From JAEKNW01 sp963678375 (GTDB lineage: Bacteria > Cloacimonadota > Cloacimonadia > Cloacimonadales > JAFGVF01): 64,000 nucleotides of DNA. How positions within the stretch are numbered: position 1 is the stretch's first letter; every line of letters begins with the position of its first letter. Under the pieces are notes generated by a model, which saw nothing but the letters and a program-made list of their open reading frames with translations, was not told the origin of the DNA and made no database searches. Of this stretch, positions 1 through 7,432 are shown piece after piece. The position numbers and the translations under genes were made by a program. Location: assembly GCA_963678375.2 (NCBI GenBank), contig OY782831.1:1-64000 (forward strand). The letters run 5' to 3'.

Positions 1-276
1 TTTTTGTTGTTGAGAGATATCTTCAGGGAGAGTGAAAGAAGCTGATTTAAGAGCTTCTACTCTGACATCAGTATCTCCAGCAAGGTTATCATCTAGCTTA
101 TAAAGTCTGTCATATAAGCTATTAAGGTGTTTCAATCTTCCATTATGGGCATTATGTAGAGCTAAAGCCATTTCTGAAGGTGTGATTTTAGCTGACCAAA
201 GAGGTTTTTCTTCCTCAATTTTAGTTTGGGTTAAGATGGTTGTTGATGTTTTTTTAAATAAATCAAGTATATTCAT
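1..276 (-). CDS. Mu gp29-like portal protein (DUF935), N-terminal part only
   Basis: A minus-strand gene enters from the left edge; its start codon at 274-276 is preceded by GGAG. The 92 visible residues begin MNILDLFKKT and contain ITPSEMALALHNAHNG followed by LKHLNSLYDRLYKLDDNLAG and then DVRVEALKSASF. This pattern (position in a helix-rich N-terminus, acidic residue then a conserved Arg) matches the start of DUF935, the Mu portal family. Its place just downstream of the large terminase fits the Mu order terminase-portal-F. The portal forms the dodecameric DNA channel of the capsid. The C-terminal four fifths lie outside the window. Confidence 0.7.
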   Translation of the reverse strand, partial: MNILDLFKKTSTTILTQTKIEEEKPLWSAKITPSEMALALHNAHNGRLKHLNSLYDRLYKLDDNLAGDTDVRVEALKSASFTLPEDISQQQK

Positions 277-310
277 TTTTTTCTCCTTTAATATTTTAAG
301 AGCTTTTACA

Positions 311-350
311 CGAATTAACGCGAATTTAAGCGAATTAACACGAATTAATA
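311..350. repeat. Four tandem 10-bp units, consensus CGAATTWANN
   Basis: Positions 311, 321, 331 and 341 each begin CGAATT followed by A or T, A and two variable bases, giving an exact 10-bp period. The array lies in the gap between the terminase and portal genes. AT tracts phased at one helical turn can bend DNA. Function unknown; it may be part of the hairpin repeat element that follows at once. Confidence 0.7.
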
Positions 351-351
351 C

Positions 352-411
352 GGGCAAGATGCCCACGTTCCCAGTTAATTAAGATGCCGACAGGGATGTT
401 GGCGCTCCCAG
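352..411. repeat. Two adjacent hairpin repeats of the GTTCCCAG family
   Basis: First unit: GGGC (352-355), five-base loop, GCCC (361-364), then CGTTCCCAG (366-374). Second unit: GCCGACA (386-392), GGGA loop, TGTTGGC (397-403, one G-T pair), then GCTCCCAG (404-411). Related units at 3289-3312, 3831-3838 and 7373-7397 have different stem sequences but the same downstream tag. In this window they are seen only between prophage genes. Confidence 0.65.
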
Positions 412-416
412 TAGTG

Positions 417-1916
417 TTACCAGACATCAGAAAATTGAGTGGCCAGACTTGTTTCAACTGTTTCATAGCTTTCTTCTTGAGAGTTAATTCTAAGGCAATT
501 TACTCCTCCTGCTAAGGCATCAGGACCGTCATCGTTAGGATAATCAGGGAAGCCGAGTAATTGGTCTTCCAGTAGTTGTGTTTCTGCTGTTTTTTGTTTA
601 GGAAAGAGAAGCCAACCCCATTCGAAGTAAGGTTCAAGTCTTTCTATACGAAGTTCTTTCTTTTCTTTGTTTTCAACTCCTGAAAGAGGTAGCATATAAC
701 CCATAACAAGAGCAATATCAGGGATGTAGTCCCAGATAACCTTTTGCCAGAAGTTAGACTCCATATAAAGACGGGCATTATATCTACTATGAACCGAATA
801 GAGATATTTAAGCATCTCGATAATAGAAGCTTTTCGCAAGTAACAATCTAACAGGTAATACTTCTTTTTGTAGAAGCCAATAGTCATGGAGGCTTTATAG
901 TCTGAGGTAGATTTTTCACCTAAAGAAGGGTCAGTGTAGTTAACTATTTTCTCAAAAGTGATGTTTTCGATATCTTCAGGTGAGTAATATCTAAACCAGG
1001 CTTCTTTGAACTTAAGTCCTTCGACTACTGGATTCATGCGAAAGTGTCTTTCAAAGCCAAATCTGCCGATAGCTTGTCTGATTTTGATAAGTTTTTCTTT
1101 AGTGTGTTTTTCTTGCCATGTTGGATTGAAGTGTCCATCATCAACTTTAAAGATAAGCATCTTACGACCAGAGAGATCTTCAGTTTCTGTTGATTTCTTA
1201 AAGAGGTTTAAAGCTGATTTCTGGTGAGTAAGATTACCAAGCCAGATGATATAGCCTTGTCCATCTTCGAGAGCTCCATAAGCTTCTTCAGTAACGAATT
1301 GAAGTTTTTCCTTAGCAATTCTTTCATTAAAAGATTGATGGTCTTCTAAGTCATCGATGTCTATATAGTCTGGTCTGTGTGTCATATTAATAATACCACG
1401 AACACCTGATTTATAACCAAGAGCTATGAAACGACAGCCAGTTTTAATAGTAAAATCAGACTCTGAAGATGTTGATGCTAGGAGTTCTCCGAAGTCTTGC
1501 TTTATTCTTTCATTAAAGAGGAATTCAGCTCTAATAGCTGCAGTTCTTTCAGCTGCTTTATCATCAGATTTAGCAATCTTGACATTAAAGAATATTTCTT
1601 CCTTAAGAGCTTTCCAGATAGGTTTGATAATAGATAACTGAGTTGTTTTACCCATACCTCTAAAGCCAGCAATAGCTGTAATTTGCCCAATAACTTCAGT
1701 CTCTTCATGAGCAATTTTATGAGGAGTACCTGACTTACAGCGGATATAGTGAGGAAAGTAAGTTTCGGCAAAGAAGAAGAAGTCTTTTTTAGCTTTATCA
1801 ATTCTCTTGGCTTTAGCTACTCTATCATTAGGCAGAGGTGTAGAGAACTTCTTAATATTAGCTATTAAGAGCTCGAGTTTCTTATCAAATTCTTTTACTG
1901 TAATTTGCTTATTCAT
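417..1916 (-). CDS. Phage large terminase (Mu gp28-like)
   Basis: A 499-residue packaging motor with N-terminal ATPase and C-terminal RNase H-like nuclease. The ATPase shows a P-loop GFRGMGKTT at residues 84-92 and a Walker B segment YIDIDDLED near 184-192. The nuclease half has an acidic motif in NYTDPSLGEKSTSDYKA and a late DDGPDALA motif, the usual last nuclease aspartate of large terminases. The start at 1916 is preferred over one 30 nt upstream because it overlaps the stop of the small terminase (ATGAATAA) and has AGGA six bases before it. It lies between the small terminase and the portal gene, all transcribed leftwards. Confidence 0.85.
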   Translation of the reverse strand: MNKQITVKEFDKKLELLIANIKKFSTPLPNDRVAKAKRIDKAKKDFFFFAETYFPHYIRCKSGTPHKIAHEETEVIGQITAIAGFRGMGKTTQLSIIKPIWKALKEEIFFNVKIAKSDDKAAERTAAIRAEFLFNERIKQDFGELLASTSSESDFTIKTGCRFIALGYKSGVRGIINMTHRPDYIDIDDLEDHQSFNERIAKEKLQFVTEEAYGALEDGQGYIIWLGNLTHQKSALNLFKKSTETEDLSGRKMLIFKVDDGHFNPTWQEKHTKEKLIKIRQAIGRFGFERHFRMNPVVEGLKFKEAWFRYYSPEDIENITFEKIVNYTDPSLGEKSTSDYKASMTIGFYKKKYYLLDCYLRKASIIEMLKYLYSVHSRYNARLYMESNFWQKVIWDYIPDIALVMGYMLPLSGVENKEKKELRIERLEPYFEWGWLLFPKQKTAETQLLEDQLLGFPDYPNDDGPDALAGGVNCLRINSQEESYETVETSLATQFSDVW

Positions 1917-2382
1917 CAGACATCCTAAAGTTGTTACCTGAAGCATATTTTCTTCTTAGATCATCTGAAATTTCTCTAAGATACTTGCCCCAGAGCATAA
2001 GAAAATCTTCATCTCTTATCTTATTCTGAATGCAATGAGTAATGTCTTCTAACATATTAAAGATGTTGGAAAGCATCATTTTTTCAGGAGATAGTTTCTC
2101 TGCTATTTTTGATATCTTTGCTAAAGCATCAGCAGTTTTAGGATCTGTTAACTTTCCTTCTTTCATGGCTTTATTCATTTCAGAAAAGAGAGACTTAGTC
2201 ATTTCGATAGTTAAGCCAATGGTACCTGAGGCTCTGATGGCCTTATCCCATTCATGTTTCTTTTTCCAAGCATAGATTGTCTGCTGAGAGACTTTTAGAA
2301 TAGTAGCAATCTCGTTTATTGGCTTACCTTCCATGATGTAGAGTCTTTCAGCTTGTTCTTTTACAATACGTTTATGAGCCAT
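1909..2382 (-). CDS. Phage small terminase subunit, HTH DNA-binding
   Basis: 157 residues. The N-terminus holds a helix-turn-helix (residues about 17-42, NEIATILKVSQQTIYAWKKK), as in small terminases of Mu-like phages that recognise packaging DNA. The rest is helical and Lys/Glu rich and would support oligomerisation. It overlaps the large terminase start by 8 nt and its own start lies within the end of the morphogenesis gene, so the three genes are translationally linked. The family assignment rests on the HTH and on position directly ahead of the large terminase. Confidence 0.7.
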   Translation of the reverse strand: MAHKRIVKEQAERLYIMEGKPINEIATILKVSQQTIYAWKKKHEWDKAIRASGTIGLTIEMTKSLFSEMNKAMKEGKLTDPKTADALAKISKIAEKLSPEKMMLSNIFNMLEDITHCIQNKIRDEDFLMLWGKYLREISDDLRRKYASGNNFRMSDE

Positions 2383-2881
2383 TGAACTTACTCCTTATCT
2401 TATTATCGTAGTATTTGCTAATAATGTTTGAGATTTGATTTTCATCTTCAGGACTTATAAACAAATAAGGTCTGGCAGGTATTTTAACAGACTTCTGGAG
2501 CTTATAGAGAGCCTCTACTTTATCCTTTCCCAGGTTTCGAAAGATTATACCTTTACGGATGAATGTATCTTCCCACTCAAGAGGCCTTTTAACCTTAGCT
2601 GCAGGTGTTAGAGGTATTGCTAAATATTTTGCCCTTTTAGGGGTGATTGTTCCTCCTTCCTGGTGGATTCGGGCATAAGTAACATTGGTACCAACCACAA
2701 CAGAATCACCTCGGACTACATAAGTTATCGAACTTAGAAGATTACCACTATCAGTTAGAGTAGCCTTGTTTTTAAACTTATTGGGGCTAGCAGGAGTTAT
2801 TTTATTGAGTCTGATTCTAGACTTGATGTTCCTGGTAATTACTTGGCCAATTGCTTTTAAAAGTTGTTGATCTTGAATCAT
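2372..2881 (-). CDS. Mu G-like virion morphogenesis / tail completion protein
   Basis: 169 residues. The stretch LTDSGNLLSSITYVV, then VVVGTNVTYARIHQEGG and a C-terminal PARPYLFISPED, is the signature of the phage virion morphogenesis family (Mu gpG, P2 gpS): Leu-x-x-Ser-Ile, Val-Gly-Thr-Asn, Tyr-Ala-x-Ile-His-Gln and Arg-Pro-(Y/F)-Leu. These proteins act at the head-tail junction. It overlaps the upstream gp36-like gene by 4 nt (ATGA). In Mu itself gpG follows F, so its place between gp36-like and terminase genes is a rearrangement. Confidence 0.75.
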   Translation of the reverse strand: MIQDQQLLKAIGQVITRNIKSRIRLNKITPASPNKFKNKATLTDSGNLLSSITYVVRGDSVVVGTNVTYARIHQEGGTITPKRAKYLAIPLTPAAKVKRPLEWEDTFIRKGIIFRNLGKDKVEALYKLQKSVKIPARPYLFISPEDENQISNIISKYYDNKIRSKFNGS

Positions 2882-3255
2882 AGCCAGTCTCCAAAATAGA
2901 CTTCTTTAGAAGTGATATCATCATCAAGAGCATCCTCTTTCATGATAAGTATTTCACCTTTTTGAATCTTAACTAAATCTTTTAAAGCTTGTTTCTCTTG
3001 TTCTTTGACTGCTTCTGGGATGTCATTAGAAGCAAACAGTCTGTAGCATTCAGCTTTAGAAAGAATTATGCAGAGTCTGTTAATTATAGCATTTGAACCA
3101 GGTAAGGGCATTTCATACCTAACCTGAAGAAAACTATCAATGTAGCTTGATTGATCCTCTAACATTGAGACTAGCTGATCATCTGTAATATCTTGTAAAA
3201 GAAGGTCTTTTTTAGACCCAAAAGAGTCTTTTAAATTATCTATTGTACCGTACAT
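2878..3255 (-). CDS. Mu gp36-like head-tail connector (DUF1320)
   Basis: 125 residues, the usual size of DUF1320. Helical N-terminus with a DDQLVSMLEDQSSYIDSFLQ segment followed by RYEMPLP and a conserved helix with ILSKAECYRLFAS. The Asp-x-x-Ile-(D)-(S/G)-x-(L)-x-x-R-Y-x-x-P-(L) pattern is typical of gp36-like connectors, which bind below the portal. The start has a good ribosome site (AAGGAG about 8 nt upstream). It is separated from the gp37-like gene by a spacer with a hairpin repeat. Confidence 0.7.
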   Translation of the reverse strand: MYGTIDNLKDSFGSKKDLLLQDITDDQLVSMLEDQSSYIDSFLQVRYEMPLPGSNAIINRLCIILSKAECYRLFASNDIPEAVKEQEKQALKDLVKIQKGEILIMKEDALDDDITSKEVYFGDWL

Positions 3256-3288
3256 TTTTTTTTCTCCTTATATTTTATTAATTAATGC

Positions 3289-3312
3289 GGATGTGGGCAT
3301 CCACGTTCCCAG
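3289..3312. repeat. Hairpin repeat of the GTTCCCAG family
   Basis: GGATG (3289-3293), TGGG loop, CATCC (3298-3302), then ACGTTCCCAG (3303-3312) and TTAGTTAAG. The tag and its downstream TTARTTAAG match the unit at 352-383. It sits in the 61-nt gap after the gp37-like gene. Confidence 0.65.
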
Positions 3313-3316
3313 TTAG

Positions 3317-3718
3317 TTAAGATTCATCATGAATGAAATTAACCTGGTAGGTTATAAATCCAGGGAAGATAGCAAGTCTTCTAAAGCCATTAAAGTATAA
3401 GAATCCCTTAGCGAAGCTTCTTTTATTAAGTGACTTACGCATATCATCAATAATATTAAAGATTGCTGTAGGTTTCTTACCTTTAATATGGTTGGTAGTA
3501 ACATAGATTGCGACATTGGTTCTGATAGTGTTTTGTCTGCCATTTGGATTAGGGTCAGCATCAGAAAGTTCTACAAAAGCAGAAGGTGGAAATAGTGTGT
3601 ATTCACTAATGTTATCATACTGCCCTTCATAAGGTTCTACCTGCTTAAATAGTTTTCTTTCCTCTGTTTTCAGGTCTTTCAGTTTTGCGATTAATTCTTC
3701 TAATAAAGTACTTAGCAT
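3317..3718 (-). CDS. Probable Mu gp37-like phage protein (DUF1834-like)
   Basis: 133 residues. A helical N-terminus is followed by FPPSAFVELSD and a repeated beta pattern ending in FITYQVNFIHDE, the architecture of Mu gp37/DUF1834 and of tail-terminator-type proteins that cap the tail and join head to tail. It is the first gene of the leftward operon, with AAAGGAG six bases before the ATG. The position beside the gp36-like gene supports the call; sequence similarity is only moderate by eye. Confidence 0.55.
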   Translation of the reverse strand: MLSTLLEELIAKLKDLKTEERKLFKQVEPYEGQYDNISEYTLFPPSAFVELSDADPNPNGRQNTIRTNVAIYVTTNHIKGKKPTAIFNIIDDMRKSLNKRSFAKGFLYFNGFRRLAIFPGFITYQVNFIHDES

Positions 3719-3805
3719 TATGGCTCCTTTTGAATTTTATATAGAAGAAACACCCCCTGTGTCCCCCTCGTTAAAGGGGATTTAAGAGAAATGGCGGAGA
3801 GAATC

Positions 3806-3838
3806 TCCACCGTCCGACAGAAGAGTCAGTGTTCCCAG
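3806..3838. repeat. Composite spacer repeat: CCACCGTCCGA motif plus GTTCCCAG tag
   Basis: In the spacer between the two divergent phage operons, TCCACCGTCCGA (3806-3817) is followed by GTTCCCAG (3831-3838). The first motif recurs as TCCACCGTTCGA at 9179-9190 before the tape-measure gene. The second is the tag of the hairpin family. A GGAGA/TCTCC hairpin lies just upstream (3796-3808). Confidence 0.5.
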
Positions 3839-3877
3839 TTATTGGAGCCATGATATCATAGAGTTAATAAATTACTG

Positions 3878-3908
3878 AAAAAAGTGGGTATTTTACCCCA
3901 TTTTTTTT
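3878..3908. terminator. Bidirectional intrinsic terminator in the divergent phage spacer
   Basis: A perfect stem GGGTA (3886-3890) / TACCC (3894-3898) is flanked by an A-run on the left (3878-3883) and a T8 run on the right (3901-3908), so both strands have hairpin plus U-tract. Neither flanking gene ends here; both start and run away. The rest of the 249-nt spacer holds a CCCC/GGGG hairpin near 3762-3780 and the composite repeat, but no gene that I can support. Confidence 0.6.
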
Positions 3909-3967
3909 ATAAAAATGATTAGCTGTGATATGGTGGTGTTGATTAATAGAAAGTTTAAGGAGGAACA

Positions 3968-4192
3968 ATGTTCTTCGATAGTATTAAGCAAGCAGTAAAG
4001 AATGGTAGTAATGTAATACTAGAGTGCGATAACTTCACCAATAGCAGTATTGAGGAATTAATATTTTTAGCAGCTCAGTCAAAGAGTCATATCACTATTA
4101 CAAACTGTAGCAAATTATCGACTACCGAGATGGAAGAGATGTCTAACTTAGGTAGTAATTTAATTACTTTTGATATGAGGAAGGTTAAATGA
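3968..4192 (+). CDS. Small phage protein of unknown function
   Basis: 74 residues with a strong AGGAGG site 4 nt before the ATG. First gene of the rightward operon and overlapping the protease gene by 4 nt (ATGA), which supports its being real. It has an alternating helix-strand pattern (FDSIKQAVKNGSNVILECDN, then HITITNCSKL) and no membrane segment or recognised motif. Confidence 0.6.
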   Translation: MFFDSIKQAVKNGSNVILECDNFTNSSIEELIFLAAQSKSHITITNCSKLSTTEMEEMSNLGSNLITFDMRKVK

Positions 4193-5229
4193 ACAAATGG
4201 TATAAGATAGTTAATAAGGTAGAGCATACTGATGTCTATATCTATGATGAGATAGGCTTCTGGGGTACTAGGGCGTCTGATTTTGTGAAAGAGATTCGGC
4301 AGATTAAGAATGATATCATTCTACATATCAATTCACCAGGAGGGCAAGTCTTTGATGGATTGGCAATTTATAATTCTCTTAAGGCTCATACTTCAAAAGT
4401 GACAACTAAAATTGAAGGGATAGCGGCTTCAATGGCTTCTATTATAGCCTTAGCAGGAGAGACTATCGAAATGGCAGAGAATAGTATGTTTATGATACAT
4501 AATCCTTTGGTTAATGTTACTGGAGACTCTGAGGAACTTAGAAAGAATGCTGAACTCTTAGATAGAATTAAAGAACAGATAGTTAATATTTATGTTAGTC
4601 ACAGTAATCTATCTGCAGATGAGATAGGCAGTCTGATGGATCAGGAAACCTGGTTAACTGCTAAAGAAGCAAAGGAGAAGGGATTCATTAATTCAATAGT
4701 AGAGAATGTAGTAGTTAGTAACAACTTTGGTCATCAATTCGAAGGAAAACAAGAGTACCAAGAGTGGATAAAAAACAATAAAAGAGAGGAGAATATGGAA
4801 GAATTATTTGAAGTATTAGGTGTAAAAGATAAGGCTGAAGCAGTTGTTAAAATTGATTCCTTAACCACCCAAGTAACAGCTTTAAAAACAAAGAACAAGA
4901 AACTGGAAACAGAGGTTACAGACCTTAGAAAAATCAATGTCGAAGCTAAAATCAATCAAGCAATAAGTGAAGGTAAGATTACCCCAGCACAGAAAGACTT
5001 TGCGACAACACTCATTAATAAAGATGAAGCTTTGTTTGATGAGTTTGTTAAAAATGCTGGTAATAGTAAGTCAGAACTCACTAAAACAATCACCCTGGGT
5101 GCAAATGCTGATGAAGAGTTAAGCTGGGATGTATTAATGAGGGATCCTGAAAAGGCAGAAGATTTATACAAATCTGACCCTAAGCTATACACAGAGCTAA
5201 AAGAGAAATACATGGAGGATAACAGATAA
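4189..5229 (+). CDS. Prohead protease (ClpP/S14-type) fused to Mu I-like scaffold domain
   Basis: 346 residues. The N-terminal 185 residues are a ClpP-fold serine protease: INSPGG at 48-52, a likely nucleophile S81 in GIAASMAS, H104 in MIHNP, and the third catalytic position near 151-153 in MDQETWLTAKEA. From about residue 203 the protein becomes a Lys/Glu-rich coiled coil (TTQVTALKTKNKKLETEV) followed by GKITPAQKDFA, a motif of Mu I-like proteins. The protease matures the capsid and the C-terminal part acts as a delivery and scaffold domain. A strong internal start splits the two parts. It directly precedes the capsid gene. Confidence 0.8.
   Translation: MNKWYKIVNKVEHTDVYIYDEIGFWGTRASDFVKEIRQIKNDIILHINSPGGQVFDGLAIYNSLKAHTSKVTTKIEGIAASMASIIALAGETIEMAENSMFMIHNPLVNVTGDSEELRKNAELLDRIKEQIVNIYVSHSNLSADEIGSLMDQETWLTAKEAKEKGFINSIVENVVVSNNFGHQFEGKQEYQEWIKNNKREENMEELFEVLGVKDKAEAVVKIDSLTTQVTALKTKNKKLETEVTDLRKINVEAKINQAISEGKITPAQKDFATTLINKDEALFDEFVKNAGNSKSELTKTITLGANADEELSWDVLMRDPEKAEDLYKSDPKLYTELKEKYMEDNR
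4795..5229 (+). CDS. Probable internally initiated scaffold protein (same frame as protease C-terminus)
   Basis: ATG at 4795 is in frame with the protease gene (residue 203) and is preceded by AGAGAGGAG (4783-4791 region), as good a ribosome site as any gene start in this operon. It lies exactly where the protease fold ends and the coiled coil begins. The 144-residue product would be the free scaffold, as Mu Z from I and lambda Nu3 from C. Seen: the site and frame. Inferred: that it is used. Confidence 0.5.
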   Translation: MEELFEVLGVKDKAEAVVKIDSLTTQVTALKTKNKKLETEVTDLRKINVEAKINQAISEGKITPAQKDFATTLINKDEALFDEFVKNAGNSKSELTKTITLGANADEELSWDVLMRDPEKAEDLYKSDPKLYTELKEKYMEDNR

Positions 5230-6137
5230 TGTCACAGGCAAGTAACACAATTTATGGTGATTTAATCACTACCGAGACTCTTAATGCCATCAAACGTAAG
5301 AGTAAAGATAACAGATATGCAATGAGCTATCTTTATGATGTATCAAAGTTTGCTAAGAAGGGTATGAAGGTGATTCATGTTCCTTACATCACAACTGAAT
5401 CAGGGCAGACTGTGGGAATTGGTGAAGCTTTCGCAGCTCCTTCAGGTGCAGGTGAAGGCTCTATTGATCTAATAGTAGATCAAAAGGCAGGTAATCCTTT
5501 TGTAGTGCAAAGAGATACTGATTATCAAACAACAGTAAAAACTTTAAAAGAAAAGTCTGCAGATGCTGGTTCTAACATCTTAACCAAAGAAGATGTTAAT
5601 ATCTTAACAGGTTTGATTGGAGCTATTCCTGCAGGGCAAAAGGTTGATTTTGCAGGTACTACAGCTAATAAAATTACTTTAGATGATTTCATCAACGCAA
5701 GAAAACATCTTAATGAAAAGAATGCTCCTATTTCAAAGAGATTCTGTTTAATTGGACCTGAACATGAATCTCAATTGTTCAAAATTGATCAGTTCATTTC
5801 TGCTGATAAAATTGGACAGCAAAGTAAAATGCCTATTCCAAATGGTTTGATAGGTAGATTGATGGGTTTTGATGTGATCCTATTAAATCATTTCCCAAAG
5901 GTAGATAAAGCTGGTGCTATTAACTCTACTGCAGTAAAAAATGACAGTACTCCTGTTATCTTCGGTCACAAGTATTGCTATATGTATGGTAATCAATTAA
6001 TGGAAACTCTATCAAGTACTAATGACTTGTCTGCTACTGATAGATATGTACCTTATAGAACATTTGGTAGAGGTAAATTAGAAGACTCTTGGGTTTACCA
6101 GGTCTCTGATAAAACGACTGTAGACCCAACTTCATAA
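5229..6137 (+). CDS. Major capsid protein
   Basis: 302 residues, close to the size of the Mu major head protein. It directly follows the protease-scaffold gene with a one-base overlap (TAATG), the standard place for the coat protein. The sequence begins SQASNTIYGDLITTETLNAI, has an extended-loop-like segment, then beta-rich sequence (RDTDYQTTVKTLK) and a C-terminal DSWVYQVSDKT strand. I do not see a family-specific motif, so the call is from position, length and the secondary-structure pattern expected of an HK97-fold coat protein. Confidence 0.7.
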   Translation: MSQASNTIYGDLITTETLNAIKRKSKDNRYAMSYLYDVSKFAKKGMKVIHVPYITTESGQTVGIGEAFAAPSGAGEGSIDLIVDQKAGNPFVVQRDTDYQTTVKTLKEKSADAGSNILTKEDVNILTGLIGAIPAGQKVDFAGTTANKITLDDFINARKHLNEKNAPISKRFCLIGPEHESQLFKIDQFISADKIGQQSKMPIPNGLIGRLMGFDVILLNHFPKVDKAGAINSTAVKNDSTPVIFGHKYCYMYGNQLMETLSSTNDLSATDRYVPYRTFGRGKLEDSWVYQVSDKTTVDPTS

Positions 6138-6148
6138 GGAGGTAGATT

Positions 6149-6682
6149 ATGGGTATGGCACCAACTGCATTAGATAAACAAGTTAGTGATTTCCGGGAAC
6201 AGATAGCAGTTTTTAATCATGGTTCTAGCTGGATAGGAGATGGTTCTTTTAGTGATATAGGTGAAATCCCTCCTGAAGTATTGTTAAATCAAGGAGAATT
6301 TGAAGGTTTTCTATCTTCAATGTTTACTCCAATCTCAGATTTGGGAGAGAATCCAGGTAAAGAAGAATCTAAGGTAGCTAAGTTTAAAACTACAAACTTC
6401 TTAATTGAAGGTAAGCGTACTAACACAATCGAACTGACTTTAATAGGTCTTAGTCAAGCTAGAAAAGACTGGCTTGAAAGTCAGTTAAATAAAGAAATTA
6501 GGACTATTGCTTTATGGTCAGCTGATAAAGCAAACTGTTTAATCTTCAATGGTATGAGATGGAGCTATGAGCGAAGTAATGAGTTTAATGGCTTATATAC
6601 AGCTACTATAAGCACTGAATACTCAGGTCCTACTAAGGATAGGTATTTTATTATTAAAGATATTCCTGAAACTGCTGTGTAA
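6149..6682 (+). CDS. Probable phage major tail (tube) protein
   Basis: 177 residues with AGGAGG before the ATG. The protein has a beta-rich pattern (KVAKFKTTNFLIEGKR, NTIELTLIGLSQAR, TIALWSADKANCLIFNGMRW, YTATISTEYSG) like tail-tube proteins of siphophages. Its place after the capsid gene and the lack of any sheath gene support a major tail protein. No signature motif identified, so an alternative is another tail component. Confidence 0.45.
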   Translation: MGMAPTALDKQVSDFREQIAVFNHGSSWIGDGSFSDIGEIPPEVLLNQGEFEGFLSSMFTPISDLGENPGKEESKVAKFKTTNFLIEGKRTNTIELTLIGLSQARKDWLESQLNKEIRTIALWSADKANCLIFNGMRWSYERSNEFNGLYTATISTEYSGPTKDRYFIIKDIPETAV

Positions 6683-6699
6683 ATCAGTAAGGAGTAGAG

Positions 6700-6897
6700 A
6701 TGTCAGTATGCGAACACCACAAGAGTTTAGTAGGAGATATTAAAGATATCAAAAAGAAGTTAGATGGTAATGGAAGACCTGGAATATTAGAGAGATTAAG
6801 CAGAGTGGAAACTAAGCTAAATATAGTCATCTGGTTGAATGGATTAATGGCTGGAGTAATGATAGCTAGTGTTTTGAAACCGATAATAGGGGGATAA
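6700..6897 (+). CDS. Small XhlA-like membrane protein, probable holin partner
   Basis: 65 residues with AAGGAG upstream. A charged amphipathic N-terminus (SLVGDIKDIKKKL, RLSRVETKLN) is followed by one transmembrane segment (IVIWLNGLMAGVMIASVL). This layout, with the helical Arg-Leu-x-x-Val-Glu motif before a C-terminal membrane anchor, is that of the haemolysin XhlA/holin-associated family. It lies two genes before the methylase and lysozyme, which supports a role in lysis. Confidence 0.55.
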   Translation: MSVCEHHKSLVGDIKDIKKKLDGNGRPGILERLSRVETKLNIVIWLNGLMAGVMIASVLKPIIGG

Positions 6898-6958
6898 CCA
6901 CCCCACCTTGGAAATACCAAGTCACCCCTCCACAGAGGGGAATTAGAAGGAGGAAAGA

Positions 6959-7363
6959 GTGGATTTACTAAATCATCCTGCAGTAGTATCTGCAATAAGT
7001 GTGGTAGTAACAATGATCATTATAGGAGTAGTTTATCTGATTAGAAAGAAAATGCTTTCTATCGATAGTGTACTTCCTACTGTTCAAAGAGTAATAGAAG
7101 CGATACTGGGTGCTTCCAGGTATGAACATCCAGCATCACAAATAGAGAAGGATATTAAGAATATCCCTTCTGCTGAAATGGCTAAATTAGCTAAGAAACT
7201 AGCAACGGATAATCCAGTGCAGAAAGTATATGATATTGTGACAGAACCTGCTAGAAAAGCAGGAGAGCAAGATGGCTCAAGCTGGGTTAAAAACTTAGCT
7301 ACTGGATTAGGTCGAACGGCTATGACTGGTCTTGCTCAAGGATTAGCTAAGAAACTGTTTTAA
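6959..7363 (+). CDS. Phage membrane protein, possible holin
   Basis: 134 residues starting at GTG, with AAGGAGG about 8 nt before; no in-frame ATG serves better. One clear membrane segment near residues 12-31 (AISVVVTMIIIGVVYLIRKK), then a soluble, Ala/Lys-rich tail ending in an amphipathic Gly-Leu segment. Position between the XhlA-like gene and the lysozyme suggests a holin or spanin-like lysis component, but no family motif is visible. A G/C-rich spacer hairpin (CCCCTCCACAGAGGGG, 6926-6941) sits just before it. Confidence 0.5.
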   Translation: MDLLNHPAVVSAISVVVTMIIIGVVYLIRKKMLSIDSVLPTVQRVIEAILGASRYEHPASQIEKDIKNIPSAEMAKLAKKLATDNPVQKVYDIVTEPARKAGEQDGSSWVKNLATGLGRTAMTGLAQGLAKKLF

Positions 7364-7372
7364 TCATGGAAT

Positions 7373-7397
7373 GCCTGCAGGATGCAGGCGTTCCTAG
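7373..7397. repeat. Hairpin repeat of the GTTCCCAG family
   Basis: GCCTGCA (7373-7379), GGA loop, TGCAGGC (7383-7389), then GTTCCTAG (7390-7397). Compared with the unit at 386-411 the stem bases differ on both arms so that pairing is kept, while flanks ATGCC and the CCCAG/CCTAG tag are shared. It begins 10 nt after the stop of the preceding gene. Confidence 0.65.
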
Positions 7398-7432
7398 TAA
7401 TATAATGGAGAAATAAAACATTCGAGAGTAGT

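Noticed and set aside
353..7397. CRISPR array from the repeated spacer elements
   Set aside because: Units are far apart, hairpin stems vary, no regular spacers and no cas genes.
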